The notes under the pieces: model-generated
Told to the model about the DNA's origin: nothing
Database searches by the model: none
What the model saw: only the letters and a program-made list of their open reading frames with translations
Source of the DNA: Isohypsibius dastychi
Lineage: Eukaryota > Tardigrada > Eutardigrada > Parachela > Isohypsibiidae
Reading direction: 5' to 3'
Assembly: GCA_034696485.1 (NCBI GenBank)
Contig: JAQIWT010001207.1
Coordinates: 1 to 11,944 of the forward strand
Length of the DNA stretch: 11,944 nucleotides
Program-made: the position numbers and the translations under genes
In this document: positions 1-9,152 of the stretch, in pieces
Position numbering within the stretch: the first letter of the stretch is position 1
Layout of the letters: the number at the start of each line of letters is the position of its first letter

Positions 1-80
1 GCTAGTTCCTGCCTTGCTGTTCTGCCTGTCAAATAGGCTAGGAATGCCGTTAAACATGTCCAAGTTTAGAGCAGGGTTAG

Positions 81-1236
81 GTGTACTACGCATTAGATCT
101 CTTCGAAAGTCCGGAATTTTTGGGTGAAACATGGATTACCTGGTATTCGATACACTGACTGAGGTGTGGGTTAATTCTCTTTCAGGAAACGTTTCATGGA
201 ACGCCAGAAATTTCGACAGCAGAGACGAGGTTGGTTCACATAACAGGAATATTAATATTCGCCCATGACATCGGAGATATGATTGCCAGGTCGCTCGAAG
301 CGCGTTTCGCTCACTTTTTACCATTTCTCTTCGGAGGGAGTCATACCCTGCAAATTTCACCAGCGAAGTCAAACGAATTTCCGAAAATACTTACGGCTTT
401 CAATACGTACCCCATGAACAGGTTTGAGCCGACACGATGGAAGCAGCTTACATTAGATGCCGACAACAGCAACAAATCTTGCAGGTTAACCCGTTTGCGG
501 TGGCATATTATGACGCTTTGGTGATATACGGGGCTGTGAGTGCGTTGATGATATGACTCGAATCTCATTTGAGTTTTTATTTCCAACCATTCTTTCTTCA
601 ATACTCTCGGTGGTTCACAGGTGCTGAATGAGAGCATCGCGACCGGTGGAGATCCTCACAATGGCAAGTTGCTAAGCGAGCTGATGTGGAACCGCACTTT
701 TGTCATCCTGGGACGGAACATTGTCATCAATGCAAATGGAGACCGGGAATCAGACTGGACTTTGAATCAAATGGACATCGACACTGGACTGTTCGAGGTC
801 AGTTAGATAGATATACCGTACTGCCCGAAATAAAGACCCCCCCCCCGTAATAGAAGCCCAAAAAGACCGTCAATTTCAAAGGGTCCCCCCTTTAAAAACG
901 CACTTTTTCGTCACGTGACATTTTTGAAAAGATGCTTCGAAAGAATAATAACCCGGTCCACTATTTCGGGTAGTACGGTATGATGACATTCGATTTAACA
1001 ATTGCATCCAGTGCTTTCCGTAGCCGGTGATGGAATACTCGGCCACCACGAGGGCCCTTACACCATCACAGAACCACGAGAATAAAATTCGACAAATTTC
1101 ATGGCAAACCCGGAATTTCCCTCCACCGAACGAGCCCCCATGCGGATTCCGTGGCAAAGAAGGATGCAAAAACGACAGTGTCCAACCTTTCTGGTTCGAA
1201 ATGTCGCCTGCTGGATCACTTAAATTAGCTGCGTGA
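81..1236 (+). CDS. Receptor guanylyl cyclase / natriuretic-peptide-receptor-like ectodomain, 5'-partial and lacking cyclase
   Basis: Six exons are read: 81-123, 186-229, 290-421, 485-535, 621-797 and 1024-1236. All introns are GT-AG, all phases match, and together they give 219 codons plus TGA. Earlier exons lie left of the window or in an intron I cannot resolve. The chain follows the C-terminal half of the ANF-receptor ligand-binding fold: VYYALDLFESPEF (strand plus loop), then VARSAFRSLFTISLR, then NPFAVAYYDALVIYGA, then NESIATGGDP and MWNRTF, then INANGDRESDWTLNQMD, and finally a juxtamembrane ISW ... PPPNEPPCGF...C block. These resemble vertebrate NPR sequences as I remember them. Potential N-glycosylation sites are NVS, NFT, NES and NRT. 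The known role of the family is peptide binding outside the cell coupled to cGMP synthesis inside. Here the frame ends 24 codons after the CGF motif with no hydrophobic span, and the opposite-strand gene begins 155 bp later. It is therefore a truncated or soluble form, or a gene fragment. An alternative is that a weak donor leads to exons I missed. Confidence 0.82.
813..981. mobile_element. MITE-like element with 20-bp terminal inverted repeats, inside a receptor intron
   Basis: Positions 813-832 (ATACCGTACTGCCCGAAATA) and the reverse complement of 962-981 match at 19 of 20 bases. The whole element is 169 bp and has no coding capacity. A TA dinucleotide sits at the edge of each repeat, which would fit a TA target duplication, but the palindromic ends make this ambiguous. 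Just inside the left end are a run of ten C (837-846) and GTAATAGAAGCCC. Their reverse complements resemble the CTTTATT(T/A)CGGG units at the right end of the window. The element lies wholly within the 226-bp intron 798-1023, which explains why that intron is longer than its 59-85 bp neighbours. Confidence 0.75.
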
Positions 1237-1391
1237 ACTAGAGCAGCCAAGTAATGCGAGTAGAGGAAAACAAAGAAGCGAAGCTATAGTTTAGTTCAGG
1301 TTTACCGCGAGATAATGGAGTGTGGAAAAACAATTTACACGAGACTTGCATTTAAAAACGATAAAACACGAAACATTAAACACATTCGTCG

Positions 1392-3824
1392 TCACTGAAG
1401 AAAAGGTCGCAGAGCCTCACTAATCTCGATGGCGCCCGAACGCGCTTCTATTGGGTAACTTTCACTTTGATATTCCTCCTCGTGCATTTCGCCGATGTCC
1501 ACATCGCCAGCTTTGGACTTCCGGTTGGTTTTCTTGCCTTTGGAGTTACTCGGTTTTCCAGTCAAACCGTGAGCAGCTAAAAAAACAGCGTCAACCACTT
1601 GTTGATCCGCGCGAAATATGAAGAGAGCTGGAAGTACCTAGAGATATTCCTTCAGTTAGGAGGTGATTCCGTAGCCGCTGGAATTGATCTTTACAACCGG
1701 CATAAACAATGTTGAAAGCGGTGCTGCATAAGGGATGATCGCGATCAAAGGAGTAAGTCGCGCGAGCCTGCGTTTCTGTGAATGAAAAAATATACAATTC
1801 GACAGCGATTTCAACAAAACGGCACATGGATATCGGTTCAATCCAAGTGGGTTAATCTTCCCAGGATGAGGAGAGTTCATGTGAAAACTTCAACCAAAAC
1901 AGTATGGAAGCCATCCACTGTAGCGTACTATTCTACTCCAATTTTGCTAATCTCACCGTTAGTAGGAACGATGGATAATCTGACGATTGAGATCGAGCTG
2001 GATATCTTTCCAAGAAGAAAAGCATGTCGATCGGTCGACGACATTTGTTTCATCTGCACATCACAAATTCAACAATAATTATCTCACTTTAATCAATCTC
2101 AATTCAATAATCCCAAACCTGTAAACGAATTTGTGCCAACATTTCCGCCGGAATTTTCTGCATGCAGTGTTTTTGACAGCAACCGCGATTAATGGCGTCG
2201 ATGACTCCCTCTACTTCTTGTTGGAGGGAAGGAGCTTTCTCATCCAATGGTTCTTCGACAGAATCTATCACAGATCGCGTTTCATATTCAATCAGATTGT
2301 CGAATATGCGATCGCGAATTCGACGGAGCACATGTTCTTGAACGCCATAAATCAACTGAAAAGCCGGCTTGCAGAGAGGATAATCTTTGTCGTAATTATA
2401 AATCGCAGTCCCGGAAGCTGTCAAAAGTAAGAGCAACTATTAAATGAAATAACCGAAAATAATGCAAAAAATCAACATAAACCAACACAGATGCTATTAT
2501 ATGTAATTATCATACATTTAAAAAAAAAAGAACCCACTAGTCCAACAAGCTTCGGAAATATAAAAAAAATGAAAACAGGAAATAATATCATGATTGACTA
2601 ATAATCAAGTTTCAGCAGTAAATAATTCACACATCCAAGTTGAACACTGAAACTGCGCAAAACAATTCGATTTCCGAATGATTATTCCCAAAAAAAAACT
2701 CGTCAACCTTGAGTGACTTTCAGAAATGCAGTTCATTATTTAAGAGCTGCCAACAATCCACTAAAAATGAAATTTTGAAGAGCTGCTGAAAGCTTTTCAT
2801 ACTCGTGAATGACTCCAACGAACGTCTCTGAAAAATACAGATATGAAAAGCAAAACAAAAACGAGAAATTTATTGCCGGAATAATTCAATTTTCTATTTC
2901 CATTGGATCTTTCTAATTCGAAGCAGTTTTGGCAAACATTCCAGTTTTACTACATATTGCCAAATTTCCCGTTCACTTACTTGGGGTGTCATGTACAGTT
3001 CCCACAACTGAGAGACAGCTCGAGATTTTTCCAACAAGAAACATGTATTTCTCCCTCGCTGGCATCAGAATCAAATCCGCCTTCGTTTTCGATAAAACTG
3101 AAAACCATAAAAATAAACTAACAAATCCATCAAAAAACCGTTACAATCTCTAATCTTACGGGCTTCTGGAATTTTTGACATGCAATCCTCCGCACAGCAT
3201 TTATTCTTGATAGCTTTCCGAACGATTTTCAACTCGGCTTCCGGATCAACTTCCATCCTCGACAGCTCCATTCTCGCTCTCTTCGATTGATTTTCATCCA
3301 GTTTCTGCAAATCAATTTCCGCCATCGCCAGCTGCCTTTTGATTCCTCGAAGATGTACGTCGGAAATATCGTAGACGACTTGGAAAGCAGTCCGACAAAT
3401 AACGTGGTTTTTATCGAAGGTGTAGTAAGCTATCTTGCTCGCACTGCCTGCAACAAACGCAAATTTCTGGATACCATCATATTTTTGTGACGAATTTTAT
3501 CTAACCTGTTTTGGAATGATCAGGGATTTCGCCCAACGCCAAAGAAGCAGCGAGTTTTCCCATCAAAAAAATGGACTTTTCTTTCGTCGTCCATTTCGCG
3601 ATTTGGGCCATTGTGCGAACACGCAGCTCCTCCGGAAACGTCGACAAGCAATCTCTCGGACAACATTTCTTCAGAACGATATCCATATTCATATCGCGGA
3701 TCACCCAGTATGAGCCAAGCAAACACGAAACGAAAAGCACAAAACCAAAATAAACGACCAGAACGCAGTGGCGTGGGGTCTTCAACTTGACGGATTTTAA
3801 GGGGGCGTTTGTCTGTACGCCCAT
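1392..3824 (-). CDS. Membrane-anchored protein with three tandem transposon-type CC-x3-C modules
   Basis: Exons in transcription order are 3824-3506, 3447-3160, 2827-2739, 2417-2119, 2053-1957, 1775-1638 and 1576-1392 (TGA at 1394-1392). All junctions match in phase except the one after 2739, which is unresolved. The first ATG gives a basic N-terminus (about residues 1-18), a hydrophobic span (about 20-42) and then module 1. A later in-frame Met, MNMDIV, just before the module would remove the anchor. Each module has CC-x3-C-[LM], an invariant 21-residue gap between a Pro and F-[LI], then [FY]-D-[+]-[ND]-[HY]-x-[LI]-C-x2-AF. Cysteines of module 1 are C54, C55, C59 and C124. Modules 1 and 2 are joined by a charged linker rich in E, K and R. 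Module 3 ends in AAHGLTGKPSNSKGKK and an acidic tail. From memory, CC...C...VC-x2-AF...HGN-x-G modules precede catalytic domains in transposon proteins of marine invertebrates; no catalytic domain follows here. The four cysteines could bind zinc (inference). An alternative is two genes, or a decayed copy. Confidence 0.68.
2418..2738 (-). other. Unresolved AT-rich gap in module 2 of the tandem-module gene
   Basis: The exon entered at 2827 runs in frame through FIFSGLLAALK and meets TAA at 2738-2736 before any good donor. The next recognisable exon starts at 2417 with a phase-1 acceptor (CTTTTGACAG). Only a weak in-frame phase-1 candidate (A before GTGGAT, just before the GLLAAL stretch) fits, and it would drop about 17 residues found in the sister modules. 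The rest is AT-rich with no convincing exon. Either the gene is interrupted here, or it is two genes, or a splice site is unusual. Confidence 0.5.
2828..3159 (-). other. 332-bp intron of the tandem-module gene
   Basis: The donor is GCCC before GTAAGA and the acceptor is TATTTTTCAG. Joining them keeps the 21-residue Pro-to-Phe spacing identical to the other two modules, which is the main support. No internal gene or repeat was recognised. Confidence 0.6.
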
Positions 3825-3992
3825 ACGCTTGTCCCGGAAATACGTAAACACGCTTTGTTTTTATCGATTTTCTTCGTCTTTCTTTCTTCTCCGTTTCCTC
3901 CACTAAACTTGCCCTGGATTTGGCGACCAAGCATATGTTATATTCAATCATCAGATATATCTTCAGGCTTGAATCTTGACGAAGTTCTGGTC
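3825..3992. promoter_or_regulatory. Head-to-head intergenic interval, candidate bidirectional promoter
   Basis: Only 168 bp separate the ATG of the minus-strand tandem-module gene (3824-3822) from the ATG of synergin (3993-3995). Both 5' UTRs and the core promoters must lie here, or in an unseen upstream non-coding exon. There is an ATCGAT, a pyrimidine-rich tract (CTTTCTTTCTTCTCC) and a possible splice acceptor (ATCTTCAG) 27 bases before the synergin ATG. That acceptor would allow a non-coding first exon. No clear TATA box was seen in either direction. The assignment rests on gene orientation only. Confidence 0.4.
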
Positions 3993-6900
3993 ATGGATAA
4001 AGCTCTGAAAGATCAGCTGCATTTATTTCGTCTCGATGCTTCCGACGGCTCGAGATCAAAGCCGAACGATGTTCCGCTACCATTCACAACGACGAGTCAG
4101 CAGGTTCAACCGACAAATTTTGGAGGTAAAAAGTTTCTGTTTGGAGAGATCTGAGATCAGTGGGTTAAGAATGAAAATGGTTTTGTAGGATTTTCTGTTC
4201 AGAATATGAATATGAATCCTCCTCCTCCTGTCGGACTTGCCTTCCATCAACAACTACCGAACAATATGTCACCGTTTCAAAATTCCATGTTCCCTGGTGG
4301 GACGGCGTCTTATGGTCAACAGCTGCAAGGTGGCGATATGACTAACGCTGGGATTCTCAATCCTCCCGGAAATGTTGCAGTTCCTCATCGCGCTTATTTC
4401 CAAACTCAGGTAAGTATTTTGATTTAAATTAATTCTTGTTTGTTTTTGAAATTTCAGCGCAGAATAGATGGGAGTTTTGAGGATGCGGGCAAGAATAATC
4501 TGGAAAAATAGAAATGTATATGAAATTATGAAAATAAGTGTAAACAATACAAAATTATTTACTTGTCGATTTTTGCGCAGTTTTTCTCATAATGCATCGT
4601 ATGATCTAATTTTTCACCGATTTGTTACAATAGGTTTTCATGTTTTCCCCAGAATACCGTGGATACGGATGAACGGAGAAAGCTGGAGCTTCAGCGTCAA
4701 CAGCAGAAAATTCGTCAGTCGTTTCAGACGAAGCAGAATAAAGCTGTGAATCCGGATGAATTACTAAACAAAATCGCCAGTGAATTTAAAGCTGTTCCGG
4801 TCAAACCAACTGTCTCCAAGCTTCCAGCCCAGCCCCAAATCCTAGCAGCTTCGCCAGGTAATACGTCAAACTTAATAAGGGATAACAATTATGACTTCAG
4901 AGATTCGTTTTATATCGCAATTTTCACAACGGATTCTGATTTCCGTTGCAAAATTTCATATTTTTGAATTAATTTTTCGATTTTTTTTAAAACGGACAGT
5001 TATCTCTTGGACTTTCTTGTTTTTCTGAATTAGAAATCTCTTCGTTTTTTAATTTTATGTTCTATTTTTTCTTTAATGTTTTTATTCAATTCACAGCGAC
5101 AGCACTTCCGGTAACAGCGATTACGACCGCCTCGTCACTTCAGGCAAAACCGGTGTCCACGTCGAACACTCAGATCAAAACCGCGAAAAAGCCTCCAGGT
5201 CAGAAAGCATCTTCGCTCTATCACAACTCACGTTTTCCGAAGTTTGAACTTGACTTCTTTTTTTCAGAAATCACCGAACTGATGAACAAATTCTCAGATC
5301 TCTCAGCCCCCTCAGCTCCAATCAACAAGTTCGCTCAGCCCGCAAAAACCGCCGACATTCCGAAAATTCTCCCGAAAATGGAATCTTTCAGCGAAAGCCA
5401 GTCTTCCCGAGACTGGAAACATTTACCGGACAATCTAACTTCTGCATTTAATTCCGCCAGCATGTCGGATTCGAATTCTGATGGAATGCAACTTGATCTG
5501 CCGCCTTGGTGTCATGATCCGAACTCACTTCCGGCGGAATATCATTTGATTTTGGCATATTTTCGGAATCAGGCTGCACTGGATAAATCATCGGTGATTC
5601 CGTTTTTCAACCGGTCCGGATTGAGTAATCTGACGGTGGAGCATGTTTGGAAGAATGTCTGTCGCACTCAACCAGGTTATTTGACGAGAGGAGAACTGTG
5701 TGCTGCGTTGGCGCTGATTGGCTTGGCTCAGGTAATGTATCACGACAGTTCGAGTTGCTTCTTGATTCTTTCAAAAAACTCAAAAAACGATCGTAGAAAT
5801 GAATATATTTTGAAATTTTCATGGGTGATTCATTCGGCTTTTCAACTGGCATCGGTTAAAATATGACTGGTTTTCATTCTTTGCTGTCATTCCGATACGA
5901 TAAGTGAACATTCTTGGAGTATCTTGGTTTTCGAGGAGTGTGCTGACGTAAAAATATTTGTAGCCGTATTGTTAAATTCATGTCGAATAGTCCGGCGTTT
6001 TATGTGTGGCGATAAAAACTAAGTAAAATGGTTTTTTTAATGATTTTTATTGCTCGGGTTGACTACCGGTAAGTCCTTTGGCGAATGATTTTTCTGCTTT
6101 CATATCAATTTTTTGACCGCCTTTCTACACAAATTTATGTTTACACGCTTCTTTCCGACTCACGTGAAGGCGTGATCCGTGCTTTTTGTTACTACCGACG
6201 TGCCACTGCATTTATGTTTTATCATAGCAGATGTTTCAGAATGAAAATGTTATTTGCCAGAAAATCTCGTTATGATGCACATTGTGATAACACGGAATCA
6301 TGTATTTTAAAAAACATGATTTTGAATTCTGAAAAGTTAGTCTGAAAAAATGGACGCATTAGTTCGTATTGCGGTAATTAAAAGACGATTTTTTTTAAAG
6401 AATCACACAGTCACATTGTATATACCAATATCTGTTTTTAGAGTAATTTTGATGTCAACCATCTCACCATCGATGTTCTTCGTCGCATTCCAAATCCCCC
6501 AGTTCCTCAGTTCATCTCCCGCTCTGCCCAGCCCCAACCCGTTCCCGCCGTGTTCCCAACCCAACTTCCGCAATTTTCAAGTCCTCATTTTTCATCAACC
6601 GCATTCCAAGACATCTCCCTCACTGCGCACCCGGTTTCAACATTCCAGTCTTCGATAGTACTTCCGGTCACTCCAACTCCGGAAGATGAGTTCGACGATT
6701 TCGTTTCTGCACCAATTTCAGAACCACATCCGCTTCCGCCGAAAATCCCACCAAATATGTCGACTTCGGAATCGTTCTTCAATGGAAACAACTCCATGTC
6801 GCTTGGAAATCGTACTTCACTTCCGGTTGGGACAAAACTTGATCCAGCCACGTTGATATCGGAATCACTTTTCAGCGGAACTTCTTCGATATCGTTTGGA

Positions 6901-9152
6901 ACCAAGAATCCACTTCCGGTCACTTCGGAAATGGGACTGGGTCCCTCGAGTTCGGAACTGGATTTTAATGGAATTAATTTGATGGAATACGAAAAAATAG
7001 CTCCACTCCCGGTAGCAGAATCGTTTGCAAAAGTGACTCCGATTATTGATCAGCAAAAATCGGTCCAAAACAAATCCATGCCACTTGGATGGGCTGTTAC
7101 GGATAAGACAACAAAGCAGCCGGAAACTCAGAAATCAGAGTTGGAAGATTGGTCAGACTGGACTAAAATTTCAGTTCCGTCAAATTCAGGGAAACAAGCG
7201 AATCAACCTATTTCAGTTTCTTCAAAAGTTGCGGAGAGTTCGTCGAAACCACCAGTTCAACCGGAAGTCGATCGATATTCTGCATTTCGGGATTTATTTC
7301 CGGTTGCGCCAGCCGAGGATAATATATCTCATCCGAAAGGAGATTTCGAATTTTCTTCTCTAGACCCAAAAGAGCCAACCTCAAAAGACGAGTCCATTTT
7401 ATCGTTCAAATCGACGAATGGCTCCAAGTCGAATTTTGACAGTCCCGGAATCGATAATTTATCTCTGAATAGTTTGGATCTTGGAAACAGTTTGCGGTTG
7501 AATTTGGAAGGAGAATCGACGCCGAAGTTTTTGGAGAATCGAGCCAGTCCGGACAATTCGGTTTTGGATGGAGATGTACCTTCGGAGGAGCTGGATGGAA
7601 TGAATACGGAGGCTGTTTTTATTCGGGCTGTTCAGACTTGCACTGCAATGATTCGGGAAGCGGTTGGTGTTTTTAATTCGATCGGTGATTCGAAAACGCT
7701 GTTGACCGTCATCGGAAAAGCCAAAGACTACGTGCAAGGTGGGTGATACATTTTCGAAGTGATCGAAATATCCGTTTGACTCTTCCAACTGGAATTTCGT
7801 GATCTCTGTAACATACTCTGTTTTGTATTATTCAGATTTACAGATTCCGATTTTTGTTTTGAGAAAAAGAGATAGTATCTGTTACCGAGTTCTTCGCCCT
7901 CCAGTAATTTCTCGGTTTCAACGAAAATTGTGTTTTTGAAAAACTGCTCATTAGATGCAGTTGTTGTCTCCGCGCAGTGGCCGGGGACCTTCAAAACCTC
8001 CACGCTTCCCGGCCGGTTTGCGAAATGATCGAGGTCAACGATATGGCCTCTTAACGTGCATATCAACAAGAAGGTTATTGAAAATTTTTTCTTTAAATTT
8101 TTTGGTTTCTTGTATCTGGTCAGATCCCAGTTTTAACCGTGATATCCGATTTTTCTTCACCCAACTTGTAAGCGGTATCGTGGTATTATATGAGTTGTGC
8201 CGTAGAACAATGGTACGAGAACCAAAAGCGGAATTGCTTCTCTACGTAAATCACCGTAGCTAATTATTCGAATATTATATATCAGTTCTGGGTCAAGTTA
8301 TCGCAGTTGTGGTCATCCAGTTTTATCCTCGCAGGGTTTCTTTTTGCGAAGATAATTGTATGGAACTCAAGGCACTGAAATTTGATATTTACCTCGAAAA
8401 TGCTGGCTTGCCATGATACATTTACGTTAACCTGCCATCCTTATTTCTAACTGGGGCTGGGTAACATTTGGTTCATGTTAATCAAGTTGGTCTAACTGAC
8501 CTTTATTATTATCATTTTTCAGGGGTCATCGAAGTGTACCGAGTTGGAAAGCGCCTTTCGTTGGCTGCCAGATCCTATGGTCTTCTCCATAATTCGGAAC
8601 TGCTGAATGCTCTGGCGGAAATGGAAGAGATCTGGGCGGATTTTCTTGTTTTTCTGAGCCTGAGCTCGATGGAGGTGAACAGCCAACATTTGACCTAAGA
8701 AGACGTCAAATCTTTGTCTGGTTAACTCCGTCAGATTTCCCTAAGAAAACTGGATTAAAAAAACGGTTTCTGTGAGAATGTTTTTGTTCGAAAAACAGTT
8801 GAATTTCATGTGATATTTTCGTGCAGGTTAATCTAATTCAAAATATATTTTTCTCTTTATTTGCATTCGTCTCGGTTCGGTTAACTGTTTTCAGTTCTGT
8901 TTTCAGCCTCGTCCCGGAACGTTGGATTTCTCACCTTGTTTATTCGGTGTACATAAACCCGACCAGGAATCGGTCTGTGGGCTATGTTTGTTAAACGTTG
9001 ATGGGAAAAGCAAGATGAAAAGCGGCAGCATCGCCGATGGAGTCAAAGTAGATGTCGCCGGTCGATTTTATCATGTTTCTTGTGCTAATTTGTGGTTGAA
9101 CCTTGTCAGTGAAACTCTCCCTCGTTTGAATCAAAACGATGACTACATGTGA
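3993..9152 (+). CDS. SYNRG: Gamma-synergin (AP-1 gamma-ear-binding EH-domain protein), complete
   Basis: Eight coding exons: 3993-4125, 4189-4409, 4653-4857, 5097-5198, 5268-5731, 6442-7738, 8523-8674 and 8907-9152. They sum to 940 codons with every phase matching (939 aa). In the family, synergin links the gamma-adaptin ear of AP-1 to cargo sorting at the trans-Golgi network and endosomes. Seen here: a Pro/Gln/Asn-rich N-terminus; a charged helix ERRKLELQRQQQKIRQSF in exon 3; an EH domain (about 304-390, core AEYHLILAYF ... FFNRSGLSNLTVEHVWKNV ... GYLTRGELCAALALIGLAQ, running into exon 6); the acidic-phenylalanine motif EDEFDDF (456-462), typical of gamma-ear ligands; DWSDW (611-615), a related tryptophan form; and DRYSAFRDLF (652-661). 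The C-terminus is helical (CTAMIREAVGVFNSIG, VIEVYRVGKRLSLAARSYG) and ends in C-x2-C ... YHVSCANLWLN. The start is the first ATG in the open frame. Introns 5 (710 bp) and 6 (784 bp) are far longer than the rest. Confidence 0.92.
5732..6441 (+). other. Synergin intron 5 (710 bp), no gene seen
   Basis: The donor is CAG before GTAATG and the acceptor is CTGTTTTTAG, both phase 0. It splits the EH domain just after GLAQ. The intron is AT-rich with scattered short open frames that show no family pattern. No RNA gene or inverted repeat was recognised. Confidence 0.75.
6766..7044 (+). repeat. Three tandem 31-residue repeats within synergin exon 6
   Basis: SESFFNG starts at residue 484, SESLFSG at 515 and SELDFNG at 546, a regular step of 31 codons (93 bp). 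Units 1 and 2 share S-E-S-[FL]-F-x-G-[NT]-[NS]-S-[MI]-S-[LF]-G-[NT]-[RK] and all three end this block in LPV at the same offset. Unit 3 is more diverged. They lie in a Ser/Pro-rich, probably disordered part of the protein between the EDEFDDF and DWSDW motifs. Confidence 0.7.
7739..8522 (+). other. Synergin intron 6 (784 bp) with a GC-rich island
   Basis: The donor is CAAG before GTGGGT and the acceptor is CATTTTTCAG, both phase 1. Most of it is AT-rich. About 7965-8060 is distinctly GC-richer and holds an inverted pair GGCCGGG / CCCGGCC. It reads open in both strands over that stretch. No cassette exon could be confirmed, because joining exon 6 directly to exon 7 already gives the expected KDYVQGVIEVYRV sequence. 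Confidence 0.7.

Noticed and set aside
131-229. Continuous reading MDYLVFDTLTE... through 131-229 as receptor exon
   Set aside because: TGA lies directly upstream with no acceptor between. Splicing 123 to 186 instead gives a 62-bp intron, matched phase and the better family match VYYALDLFESPEF.
876-1250. 124-codon open frame on the minus strand opposite the receptor's last exon
   Set aside because: It overlaps the receptor exon and the TIR element, has no family pattern, and the plus-strand reading matches a known fold.
3520-3951. 143-codon minus-strand frame
   Set aside because: Shadow of the first exon of the tandem-module gene in another frame, crossing its promoter interval.
4456-4511. 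Extra synergin exon beginning RRIDGSFEDAG after an acceptor-like TTTCAG
   Set aside because: It reaches TAG with no donor. Joining 4409 to 4653 keeps phase and gives the charged helix directly.
6085-6345. 86-codon frame in synergin intron 5
   Set aside because: AT-rich chance frame with no recognisable pattern, inside an intron supported on both sides.
6585-7788. Several 67-112-codon frames antisense to synergin exon 6
   Set aside because: They lie opposite a 1.3-kb coding exon with conserved motifs; their openness follows from its codon composition.
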